This document shows positions 1-5,490 of a stretch of 7,191 nucleotides of DNA, in pieces (positions within the stretch are counted from its first letter, which is position 1; each line of letters begins with the position of its first letter). The stretch lies in contig JAIRYY010000316.1 in assembly GCA_031267485.1 (NCBI GenBank), forward strand, positions 1-7,191. Reading direction: 5' to 3'. Both the position numbers and the translations under genes were made by a program. Below the pieces are notes generated by a model that made no database searches, was not told the DNA's origin, and saw nothing but the letters and a program-made list of their open reading frames with translations. The stretch comes from Tannerella sp. GTDB lineage: Bacteria; Bacteroidota; Bacteroidia; Bacteroidales; Tannerellaceae.

Positions 1-2
1 AT

Positions 3-323
3 TACGATATAGTTGAAGGCAATGTGGCAAATGACGAAGTTACGACACGCGTTTTCGACTGGCAAAATGGTCTGGTTTCAAGGGAAACCCTACTTGAAGA
101 ATTGAAATATAAAGCCCCCAATCACCAGTTTATGCAATCGCTACAGGCGTTAATTCCCGTCAAAAACGATATGAATATCGGAATAATTCATATCGACAAT
201 CAGATTGTAAAATCATTAATGTCTGACCGGCATAAAAACGAAATGGAAGCGACAGCCATGTACTACAAATCAAAAACATACTCGACCCAGCCACCGGACT
301 CTATAAAAAAGACTGGACTGTAA
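3..323 (+). CDS. DUF3990-like protein, C-terminal part, running into a DUF3791-like segment (5' end outside window)
   Basis: The frame is open from the window edge, so the true start lies upstream; the GTG at 24 is only an internal valine. The visible residues begin YDIVEGNVANDEV and continue through a segment containing LLEELKYKAPNHQF. This matches my memory of the C-terminus of DUF3990 proteins (YDIV-G-VAND, then a helix with NHQ or YNQ). After about residue 56 the same frame continues from an internal ATG at 171 into a region (IDNQIVKSLMSDRHKNEMEA, then KSKTY) that resembles the small DUF3791-type proteins usually encoded beside DUF3990 genes. No stop separates the two, so this is either a natural fusion or a lost stop. 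The frame ends at the TAA at 321, but the better family tail lies in another frame (see the next entry). Function is unknown; such pairs have an accessory-gene, toxin-antitoxin-like flavour, which is inference. Confidence 0.6.
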   Translation, partial: YDIVEGNVANDEVTTRVFDWQNGLVSRETLLEELKYKAPNHQFMQSLQALIPVKNDMNIGIIHIDNQIVKSLMSDRHKNEMEATAMYYKSKTYSTQPPDSIKKTGL

Positions 324-364
324 TCTACAAAATACTGGAAGATGAACTGCAATCGCTTAAATAA
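171..364 (+). pseudogene. DUF3791-like small gene with a frameshift near position 280
   Basis: From the ATG at 171 the protein reads MNIGIIHIDNQIVKSL onward to KSKTYS in frame 3. From about 281 the natural continuation moves to frame 2, which reads LDPATGLYKKDWTVIYKILE and ends ELQSLK at the TAA at 362-364. In relatives, as I recall them, a helical segment of this kind is followed directly by an L-x-(N/D)-P-x-T-G-L-Y motif and a V-Y-x-x-L-x-(D/E)-E ending, so the two frames together make one normal protein of about 65 residues. The offset equals a one-base deletion. The tract just before it (five A's at 272-276) is not a canonical slippery heptamer in the reading frame, so decay or a sequencing error is more likely than programmed frameshifting. 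Confidence 0.5.
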
Positions 365-394
365 CGTGAAATAAATAGCATGTAATGGTTTCTC

Positions 395-409
395 TGTCCC
401 GTCGGGACA
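395..409. repeat. 15-base perfect palindrome with 7-base arms
   Basis: TGTCCCG at 395-401 and CGGGACA at 403-409 are perfect complements around a single T. It lies 30 bases past the end of the DUF3791-like frame and could form a hairpin in RNA. No run of T follows on either strand, so it does not look like an intrinsic terminator. It more closely resembles a dispersed intergenic palindrome of the kind seen in Bacteroidetes genomes. Confidence 0.6.
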
Positions 410-501
410 AATCGTATGTTTCCATTTGCTTATAACCGTTGTATATTATTTATTTCACATTACCAATCACGAACCATTAAGATGCGAATCATCTCCAATA
501 C

Positions 502-561
502 GGATATCCCACACAGGCGCACACACAGGTGCGCCCCTACCATTCAATCATTAATCATTAT
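502..561. repeat. Modular palindromic repeat, unit 1
   Basis: The unit begins GGATATCCCACA (502-513). It carries a short stem, GGCGCAC at 516-522 pairing perfectly with GTGCGCC at 529-535, and then runs GCCCCTACCATTCA (from 533) into an AT-rich tail of ATCATTAA type ending near 561. The same head, stem, tail order recurs immediately downstream with a different stem, which defines a family of units. No coding potential is apparent across the 365-657 stretch; the open frame at 416-652 is composed of these repeats. Confidence 0.65.
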
Positions 562-651
562 GGACATCCCACAGGGCTGTCTCAAAAGCCTCGATTCTCC
601 GTCATTGCAAGGGCTTTTGAGACAGCCCCTACCATTCATCATTAACCATTA
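562..651. repeat. Modular palindromic repeat, unit 2, with 17-base perfect arms
   Basis: The head GGACATCCCACA (562-573) differs by one base from that of unit 1. It is followed by a perfect inverted repeat, GGGCTGTCTCAAAAGCC at 574-590 and GGCTTTTGAGACAGCCC at 612-628. The 21-base loop contains GTCATTGC (601-608). The tail GCCCCTACCATTCA starts at 625 and leads into ATCATTAACCATTA ending at 651. The long perfect arms would form a strong hairpin in DNA or RNA. The structure is MITE-like or REP-like, and no target duplication was identified around it. Confidence 0.75.
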
Positions 652-674
652 ATTTACTAAGTAAGTTCCCATAA

Positions 675-1696
675 TTAAGCTGCATGATTTTTAAAGTTCA
701 CATACAAGATTTTCCCCACATTGGCCAAGGCTCTGTTTGCAGCGTAAAACAGATTGTCTTTGCTAATGTAATCTTGTGGCTTTATCCACTTCCCCTTGAG
801 TATTCGCCAATGGGTTTCCGCAAGGTTGAGATGTGGAGAGTATGGGGGCAGAAAGAAGATAAAAAGTCCTCTCTTCTCCCAAATCTCACGATAACACCTG
901 ACTTTTTTAGCGCGATGAATCTTCGCGTTGTCAAGCACGACAACAGTCTTCCGCTTGATGCGAAACGACAAGCCGTCAAGATATTCGATAATTTTGTCGG
1001 AGTTGATGGATTCAGTTGTGGTAAACCCGTCATAGTTGGAGTCCCTGTCGATTATGCCAAAGCAATTGAGCCTGAATTTCTGATCGGAAGGGACGTAACT
1101 ATCCTCTCCCTTGAACTGCCACCCATAAGACACACACAGCCACTGGTGCATACATGGGATTCATCTCCAAAATAAAGGTCTATGAGACCTTCTGCATTTT
1201 CATCTTCAAGTTTTTGCAACTTCTCGCACTTGCAGGCATAGAGTTGTGGCGAGGGCTTTCCCCCTCTGGACGTTTTCTTATACGTTTATATCTTGCGCCA
1301 ATGCTGATAAAAAACGCCTGAACGTTTCGTCCGGGGACGTTTTGCCCGAAGAGGCTTCCCGGGCGGCTTTCGCGGCTTTTACGCTCTGCCGGTCGGCTTC
1401 GATGGCCTGGCGTACCGTTTCTTCGTCTGCTTCCCTGCTTATAATCGGTTTGGCTCCCTGGCCGGGGCGGTTCTCCAATCCTTCGAGACCTTCTGCCATG
1501 AATCTGTCCACCCATTTGTTGATTGACTGTTGGCACAAGTCCACTTGCTCCGATATTTTCGGTGAACTCAATCCCTGTGCCTTAACAGGACGGAAAGGCA
1601 GCGTTGGCGCAGAAAATGCGCGCGACCATGTTTGTATCCATTCTCCAGAATACGTATCTGCTCCGGAAACAAATGTAGCTCTTTGATTTTTCCCAT
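675..1696 (-). pseudogene. IS630-family transposase, broken over several reading frames
   Basis: The gene starts at the ATG at 1694-1696 (MGKIKELHLFPEQIRILE...). A helix-turn-helix part follows (ISEQVDLCQQSINKWVDRF, then GLEGLENRPGQG, about 1568-1460). Next come a linker with YKRIRKRPEG (about 1290-1262), then LIDLYFGDESHV with the first catalytic Asp at 1163-1165. The second Asp is in VVLDNAKIH (930-932), and the Glu in LPPYSPHLNLAETHW is at 816-818. The stop is TAA at 675-677. The DDE triad and the IS630 spacing are therefore all present. The reading frame, however, changes near 1583 (LL to KAQG), 1308-1314 (FRRFL to SIGARYK), 1257-1264 (a run of five G's) and 1131-1138 (a TG tract), each by the equivalent of -1 or +2. 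With four breaks the gene is very probably inactive, although one break sits on a recognised slippery motif. Total length over the breaks, about 340 residues, is typical. Confidence 0.85.
1308..1314 (-). other. T_TTT_TTA heptamer at a reading-frame switch in the transposase
   Basis: On the minus strand the codons are CGT TTT TTA, so the heptamer T_TTT_TTA lies in the correct register for simultaneous -1 slippage. The upstream frame would otherwise terminate soon after (LAQDINV, stop). The -1 frame continues with ISIGARYKRIRKRPEG, which fits the expected IS630 linker. This is the classic X_XXY_YYZ form of a -1 frameshift site. Because three other frame breaks occur in the same gene, it may equally be a one-base deletion beside a T run. 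Confidence 0.4.
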
Positions 1697-1777
1697 ACTT
1701 ATCTTTGAGGTTAGTATTGGTATAATGAATATGGATAATGAATATTATCGTTTAAACTAATTTTGTTGAACTACTTA

Positions 1778-1820
1778 ATCATTAATCACTAATCATTAAT
1801 CACTAATTTACTAATCACTA
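1778..1820. repeat. 14-base AT-rich tandem repeat at the end of the flippase gene
   Basis: ATCATTAATCACTA occurs twice in perfect tandem (1778-1791 and 1792-1805), followed by a variant, ATTTACTAATCACTA (1806-1820), which runs into the flippase stop codon. Related ATCATTAA-type motifs form the tails of the palindromic units at 536-561 and 631-656, on the other side of the insertion sequence. The array was probably continuous before the IS630 element inserted. No intrinsic terminator for the minus-strand operon is visible here. Confidence 0.7.
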
Positions 1821-3065
1821 AAATTTCAAGTCTTTGCGGGACGGGAGAAGTTCTCTGGCGGAAGTTTTGGTTTGTCGCATGAACACGGACAGGGAGAAGA
1901 TAAACATGCCTGTGTAGGCGATGCTGGATGTGAGCGCTGCACCGAGAACGCCGTGCATGGGGATCAGGATGGCGCCGGCGGCAAGCAGGAGGACAAGCCC
2001 GGTCAGGGAGCAGTATGCGCTGTAGCGGATGTTTCCGCTGCCGATGAAGTAATGGCTCAGGATGCGGTTGCTTCCCAGGGCGACAATGCCGGGAGATAGC
2101 CCGATGATGATTTCGCGTATTCCCGCGAACTCCCGCGTCAGCAGATAGTCCGTGTAGACCCATTCCGGTATGCAGGCCACGATGGTCATCACTGCCGCGA
2201 GCGCACAATACGTCAGTTTGAGCAGCAGGAGGGTCACGCGTTTCTGTTCCCTGCGGTCCGTTGTCTTCGATACGCGGTTGTATTCGATGTAGCTGATGCT
2301 GTTGCTTATATGCCATACGCTCTCCGATATTTTTGTGCCCGAATCGAGCAGGCCTACATTCCCGTATCCGCCGGCGCTCTTGACGTGGAAATAGTTGAGA
2401 CGGGTCGTGAGGCTTTCGGCCAGGTTGTCCACCCCGACCCACAGGCCGTAGACGAACATCTCTTTCAGGACTTTCGGGAACGGGGTGTCGACCGGACGGT
2501 TTCGTTTTCTCCGCAAATGGGGCAGCAGCAGAATCAGGCTGTATGCACATGCGATGCCGTAAGCCGCGAACAGCCCGGCGAGATAACCGCCGACATGCCT
2601 GAAGCCGGCCACGAAGTAGATGAAAAGCAGGGCGGCGAACATGATCACGCCCTGCAGGATGAATGTCAGGTTGAATCCCCTCATGTTATCCCGGCCGAGC
2701 AGCATCAGCGAACCGGCCGACACGAGCGACATCAGTACGGCCAGGGCAAACACGGCAGGCCCGTAGCCTTCGGGCAGCATGCCGAGGAGGTACATCGCGC
2801 CGCAGGCGATGAGGGAGCCTGCAAAAGCCCACGCGTACGCGGGGAAAAACACGTGCCGCAGACTGTACCGGTTCATGAAGTAGACGATTGTGCTGCCGCA
2901 GAGGATGCTGTTGAAAACGGCGGCAAGACTGGCCGAGGCGTAAATGAGGCCGACCAGTCCGATGCCTTCGCGTCCCAGCGCCTTGCTGTTGACGAAAATC
3001 AGCAGCAGGTTCAGAAACGCGACAAGATAACGTGCGCTTATTGTGTTTATGATGTCCCTGAACAT
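1818..3065 (-). CDS. Polysaccharide/oligosaccharide flippase (Wzx/MATE-like membrane protein)
   Basis: This is a 415-residue, strongly hydrophobic protein with about 12 probable membrane segments and short charged loops. It begins MFRDIINTISARYLVAFLNL, and the N-terminus also contains NSKALGREGIGLVGL. This resembles the start of polysaccharide-exporting (Wzx-type, MOP superfamily) flippases, in which the first helix is followed by L-G-x-x-x-x-G and a run of small residues. Such proteins move undecaprenyl-linked oligosaccharide units across the inner membrane for O-antigen or capsule assembly. A charged central loop (LRRKRNRPVDTPFPKVLKEM, about residues 184-203) separates the two halves, as is usual. 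The gene is the last of the ribF operon, 15 bases after the M20 stop, with no clear ribosome-binding site. No glycosyltransferases are adjacent, so the substrate cannot be inferred. It ends with TAG, so TAG works as a normal stop here. Confidence 0.75.
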   Translation of the reverse strand: MFRDIINTISARYLVAFLNLLLIFVNSKALGREGIGLVGLIYASASLAAVFNSILCGSTIVYFMNRYSLRHVFFPAYAWAFAGSLIACGAMYLLGMLPEGYGPAVFALAVLMSLVSAGSLMLLGRDNMRGFNLTFILQGVIMFAALLFIYFVAGFRHVGGYLAGLFAAYGIACAYSLILLLPHLRRKRNRPVDTPFPKVLKEMFVYGLWVGVDNLAESLTTRLNYFHVKSAGGYGNVGLLDSGTKISESVWHISNSISYIEYNRVSKTTDRREQKRVTLLLLKLTYCALAAVMTIVACIPEWVYTDYLLTREFAGIREIIIGLSPGIVALGSNRILSHYFIGSGNIRYSAYCSLTGLVLLLAAGAILIPMHGVLGAALTSSIAYTGMFIFSLSVFMRQTKTSARELLPSRKDLKF

Positions 3066-3080
3066 GGTGGCGGGCGGCGA

Positions 3081-4142
3081 TTACGGCGGCGTTATTTCCA
3101 GGCCGTCCAGCAGCATGACGTAGGCGTCTATCGCTTCGCGAATCTCGGACGGGCGGATGTACTCGTCGGCGCTGTGCGAGCGGGACGAATCGCCGGGGCC
3201 TATCTTTACCGACGCAAACGGCATGAGCGCCTGATCGCTCAGGGTGGGGGAGCCAAACGGTTGCCGGCCCATCATGACGGCGCGCCGGACGAACGGATGC
3301 TCCGGGTCCGTGCGAGAGGAGTTAAGGCGCGTGCTGCGGGGCGTCACGTCGCATCCGACGCGCTCCCGTATCTGCCGCAGCAGTTCGCTGTTGGAATAAA
3401 ATTCGTTGCTGCGCACGTCCACGACAAACGTGCAGCGGTCGGGTATGACGTTGTGCTGCGTCCCGGCCTGTATCTGCGTGACGCTCATTTTCACCGGGCC
3501 TGACAGCTGGCTTTCATCGGGGAACCGGTAGCGGTTGAACCATTCGACATCCCGGATGGCGAGCGATATGGCATTGATTCCCTCATTGCGCGCCGCATGT
3601 CCGGCCCGTCCCGTAACGGTGCAGTCGAGCACCATCAGACCTTTTTCCGCAACAGCCGGCTGCATGCCGGTCGGCTCGCCGACAACCGCGAATGAAATGC
3701 CGGGAAGCAGCGGCAGCACGCTCTCCACGCCGTTCCGGCCGGATATTTCCTCTTCCGCCGAAGCCAGAAAGACGAGGTTGTAGGGCTGCTCCCTCCGCGA
3801 GAGGATGGTGAACGCCTCGTAGAGGGAAACGACGGATGCGCCCGCATCGTTGCTGCCCAGCCCGCAGAGCATGTCGTTCTCCGGCTCAGAGGGCGTAAAA
3901 GCATCCCGCGTCCAGCCGCTGACCGGGCGCACCGTGTCGATATGCGAATTGAGCAGCAGCACGGGTTTCGCGGCATCGCTGCCGGCAGACATCCACAGGT
4001 TGTTCCCCAGCCGGTTAACCATCCATCCGGCGCGCATCCACTGAGCCTGCAGGAAATCGGCTACCTGCTTTTCCTCACGGCTGACGGACGGAATTGAAAT
4101 CATTCCCTTCAATAAATCAATTGCATCATAAAAATGTTCCAT
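3081..4142 (-). CDS. argE: M20-family metallo-amidohydrolase, probably acetyl/succinyl-ornithine deacylase (ArgE-like)
   Basis: The protein has 353 residues, typical of the short Bacteroidetes M20 enzymes. The di-zinc site is complete by eye: His67 and Asp69 in NSHIDTV, bridging Asp99 in GLGSNDAGAS, general base Glu130 with metal ligand Glu131 in ASAEEEISG, Glu156 in VGEPTG, and His323 in SRSHSADEY. The lid/dimerisation domain lies between them (about residues 166-275, with GRAGHAARNEG). The family removes acyl groups from amino acids. ArgE is favoured because DapE is not the usual lysine route in Bacteroidetes, but the substrate is inferred from family knowledge and not from a neighbouring arg gene. 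The start at 4142 has an upstream AAGGGAA, a plausible ribosome-binding site. The region before it carries a MITE-like insertion separating it from ribF, so expression may depend on read-through. Confidence 0.8.
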   Translation of the reverse strand: MEHFYDAIDLLKGMISIPSVSREEKQVADFLQAQWMRAGWMVNRLGNNLWMSAGSDAAKPVLLLNSHIDTVRPVSGWTRDAFTPSEPENDMLCGLGSNDAGASVVSLYEAFTILSRREQPYNLVFLASAEEEISGRNGVESVLPLLPGISFAVVGEPTGMQPAVAEKGLMVLDCTVTGRAGHAARNEGINAISLAIRDVEWFNRYRFPDESQLSGPVKMSVTQIQAGTQHNVIPDRCTFVVDVRSNEFYSNSELLRQIRERVGCDVTPRSTRLNSSRTDPEHPFVRRAVMMGRQPFGSPTLSDQALMPFASVKIGPGDSSRSHSADEYIRPSEIREAIDAYVMLLDGLEITPP

Positions 4143-4150
4143 GTTCCCTT

Positions 4151-4386
4151 AAAATTATAAATGAATACTCAATAAACCAGCCCTCCAGTCATTGCGGGCA
4201 GTGTCCCAAGGGGCTGTCATTGCAGTCTCCCGCCCCGTCATTGCGAGCGTAGCGAAGCAATCCAGGCACAGGCGACAACCCGGATTGCTTCTGACAGGGC
4301 GGGAGACCGCAACGACGGGGGAGGAGGCCCTTTGCACGGCTATGGTTCCTTTACAGGTATTATATTGAGTATTCATAAAATTATAA
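4151..4386. mobile_element. 216-bp MITE-like element (4161-4376) with 14-bp terminal inverted repeats and 10-bp target duplication
   Basis: ATGAATACTCAATA at 4161-4174 and TATTGAGTATTCAT at 4363-4376 are perfect inverted copies. Directly outside them, AAAATTATAA occurs at 4151-4160 and again at 4377-4386, a perfect direct repeat abutting both ends, as expected of a target-site duplication. Inside, an imperfect outer stem (TTGCAGTCTCCCGCCC at 4220-4235 against GGGCGGGAGACCGCAA at 4297-4312) encloses an inner stem (GAAGCAATCC at 4254-4263, GGATTGCTTC at 4282-4291). The octamer GTCATTGC occurs three times (4188, 4216, 4237). No transposase is encoded; the 73-codon open frame on the minus strand is repeat sequence. 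Removing the element and one duplication leaves a 20-base gap between ribF and the M20 gene. The source family is not identified. Confidence 0.8.
4220..4312. repeat. Nested long hairpin inside the MITE-like element
   Basis: The outer 16-base arms (4220-4235, 4297-4312) have one mismatch, and inner 10-base arms (4254-4263, 4282-4291) are perfect. The loop is 4264-4281. The core, GTCATTGCGAGCGTAGCGAA with the following GCAATCC, resembles a widespread bacterial intergenic repeat. Transcribed within the ribF to M20 message it could act as a processing or attenuation hairpin, which is inference. Confidence 0.7.
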
Positions 4387-4388
4387 AT

Positions 4389-5354
4389 TCAACATCCCCG
4401 AAAGGCCGTCCGCCGTCCGGGGGACGCCTGTTTTTCCAGAATCCCGTCAATCTGCTGCCGGTCAAGCTGCAGCTGCGCTTTCAGCCCGTCCTGCGAGTCG
4501 AACGTCATCTCTTCCCTGACAAATTCAACAAATTCAACCGTGACGGATTCATCATAGATATCTTCCGAAAAGTCAAAGATATGGACTTCGATGCTCACGC
4601 CGCCATCCCGGTGAACCGTCGGGCGGGAACCGATGTACAGCATCCCCCTGAACCGCCTGCCGCCGACGCTCACCCATACGGCGTAGGAGCCCGCGGCCGG
4701 AATGACCTTGAACTTTTCGTCGACCGCCATGTTGGCCGTGGGAAAACCGATTGAACGGCCGACCCTGCATCCGCTGACCACATGGCCTTTCAGCCGGTAA
4801 AAATAACCCAGTATCCGTGCGGCTCCGGCCACATCGCCCTTCCGCAACATCTGCCGTATGACGGAGGAACTGAATGTCACGCCCTTTTCGCTGTACGGAA
4901 CCGCGCGGACGACCTCCATGCCGCATTCCCGGCCGTAGACGGCGTACTGCTCAAACCCGTCGGAACGCAAATGACCGAAACGGTGGTCATAACCAATCAC
5001 TAACGCGCCAATTCGCCATTGCCCCGAAAGAACGTCCACGATAAACTCCCGCGCCGTGAGCGCAGCCAGCGACGGGGTGAAATCCATCACAATCACATAA
5101 TCCGTCCCGCTCTCCGACAGCCATTCCAGCTTCTCCCCGAACGAATTGAGCAGTTTCGGCTGGTAGTCCGACTGCAGAATCACGCGCGGATGCACCGGAA
5201 ACGTAATCACCGCCGCAGGAAGACCGCGCTCCCGCGCCACACGCCGCATCTCCCCTATCAAAAAGCGATGGCCGGAATGAACGCCGTCAAAAAAACCGAT
5301 AGTGGCGACAGCATCGTTTTCCTTCCATTCCCTTATATCGTTTATTATCTTCAT
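4389..5354 (-). CDS. ribF: Bifunctional riboflavin kinase / FAD synthetase (RibF)
   Basis: The enzyme makes FMN from riboflavin and ATP, then FAD from FMN and ATP, in the cytoplasm. The 321-residue protein starts MKIINDIREW. The N-terminal nucleotidyltransferase domain shows TIGFFDGVHSGHRFLI (about 18-33), the TFPVHPR segment (51-57), GYDHRFG (121-127) and SSSVIRQML (162-170). The C-terminal flavokinase domain shows GRSIGFPTANM (199-209). I chose the ATG at 5352-5354 over the longer frame from the TTG at 5402 because a TAnnTTTG promoter box lies at 5375-5382, inside that extension, and family members begin with MKII-type sequences. It is the first gene of the minus-strand operon. The TGA stop at 4389-4391 lies two bases from the target duplication of the MITE-like element, so the coding sequence is intact. 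Confidence 0.93.
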   Translation of the reverse strand: MKIINDIREWKENDAVATIGFFDGVHSGHRFLIGEMRRVARERGLPAAVITFPVHPRVILQSDYQPKLLNSFGEKLEWLSESGTDYVIVMDFTPSLAALTAREFIVDVLSGQWRIGALVIGYDHRFGHLRSDGFEQYAVYGRECGMEVVRAVPYSEKGVTFSSSVIRQMLRKGDVAGAARILGYFYRLKGHVVSGCRVGRSIGFPTANMAVDEKFKVIPAAGSYAVWVSVGGRRFRGMLYIGSRPTVHRDGGVSIEVHIFDFSEDIYDESVTVEFVEFVREEMTFDSQDGLKAQLQLDRQQIDGILEKQASPGRRTAFRGC

Positions 5355-5374
5355 CCGGTATATATAATGAGGCG

Positions 5375-5402
5375 CAAAATTAATAAAATTTCTGACATGC
5401 AA
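5375..5402 (-). promoter_or_regulatory. Bacteroidetes-type promoter for ribF
   Basis: On the minus strand TAATTTTG (5375-5382) matches the TAnnTTTG -7 box of Bacteroidetes primary sigma factors. A TTG at 5400-5402, 17 bases upstream, could serve as the -33 element, although that spacing is slightly short. Transcription would start roughly 10-20 bases before the MKII start codon, giving a very short leader. Confidence 0.45.
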
Positions 5403-5457
5403 CGTCCGGCGGGATGAAAAAGTTCCGCCGCCTGTGGTGTGTATTTCAAAAAAACGC

Positions 5458-5465
5458 TATATTTG
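5458..5465 (+). promoter_or_regulatory. Bacteroidetes-type -7 box for the DoxX gene
   Basis: TATATTTG matches TAnnTTTG and ends 25 bases before the ATG at 5491. No convincing -33 TTTG is visible at the usual distance, so only the -7 element is supported. Together with the ribF promoter it makes 5355-5490 a compact divergent promoter region. Confidence 0.5.
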
Positions 5466-5490
5466 CGCCCGTATGTTAATAAATTAAATC

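Larger units (their letters stand above)
660..1775 (-). mobile_element. Decayed IS630-family insertion sequence (about 1.1 kb)
   Basis: The single gene inside is an IS630-type DDE transposase. I place the ends from three agreeing signs. First, the left end AGTAAGTTC (660-668) and right end GAACTACT (1768-1775) are inverted copies apart from one base. Second, each end is flanked by TA (658-659 and 1776-1777), the dinucleotide that IS630/Tc1-mariner elements target and duplicate. Third, rejoining the flanks across one TA gives an AATTTACTAATCA-type sequence that also exists intact at 1805-1817 beside the right end. The resulting 1116-base length is normal for the family. The ends are short and imperfect, so they are less certain than the family call. 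Confidence 0.7.

Noticed and set aside
574..628. Intrinsic terminator for the DUF3791-like gene
   Set aside because: The hairpin is strong, but no T run follows it on either strand and it lies more than 200 bases past the gene; a mobile palindrome fits better.
502..651. CRISPR array
   Set aside because: There are only two units, of unequal length with palindromic cores; there are no regular direct repeats with unique spacers and no cas genes.
416..652. 78-codon plus-strand frame
   Set aside because: It runs through the palindromic repeat units and has no protein-like pattern.
684..1686. Plus-strand open frames of 163 and 146 codons in the insertion sequence
   Set aside because: They are antisense to conserved transposase segments and show no motif of their own.
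1789..2550. 253-codon minus-strand frame overlapping the flippase
   Set aside because: It is in a different frame of the same strand as the flippase, with a Pro/Arg/His-rich product and no membrane pattern.
2310..3503. 397-codon plus-strand open frame
   Set aside because: It lies antisense to the flippase and M20 genes, and its product is rich in His, Gln, Arg and Ala without domains, as expected of a shadow of GC-rich coding sequence.
4155..4376. 73-codon minus-strand frame starting in the MITE end
   Set aside because: It is made wholly of repeat sequence; its LDCFATLAMT stretch is a familiar spurious translation of this intergenic repeat type.
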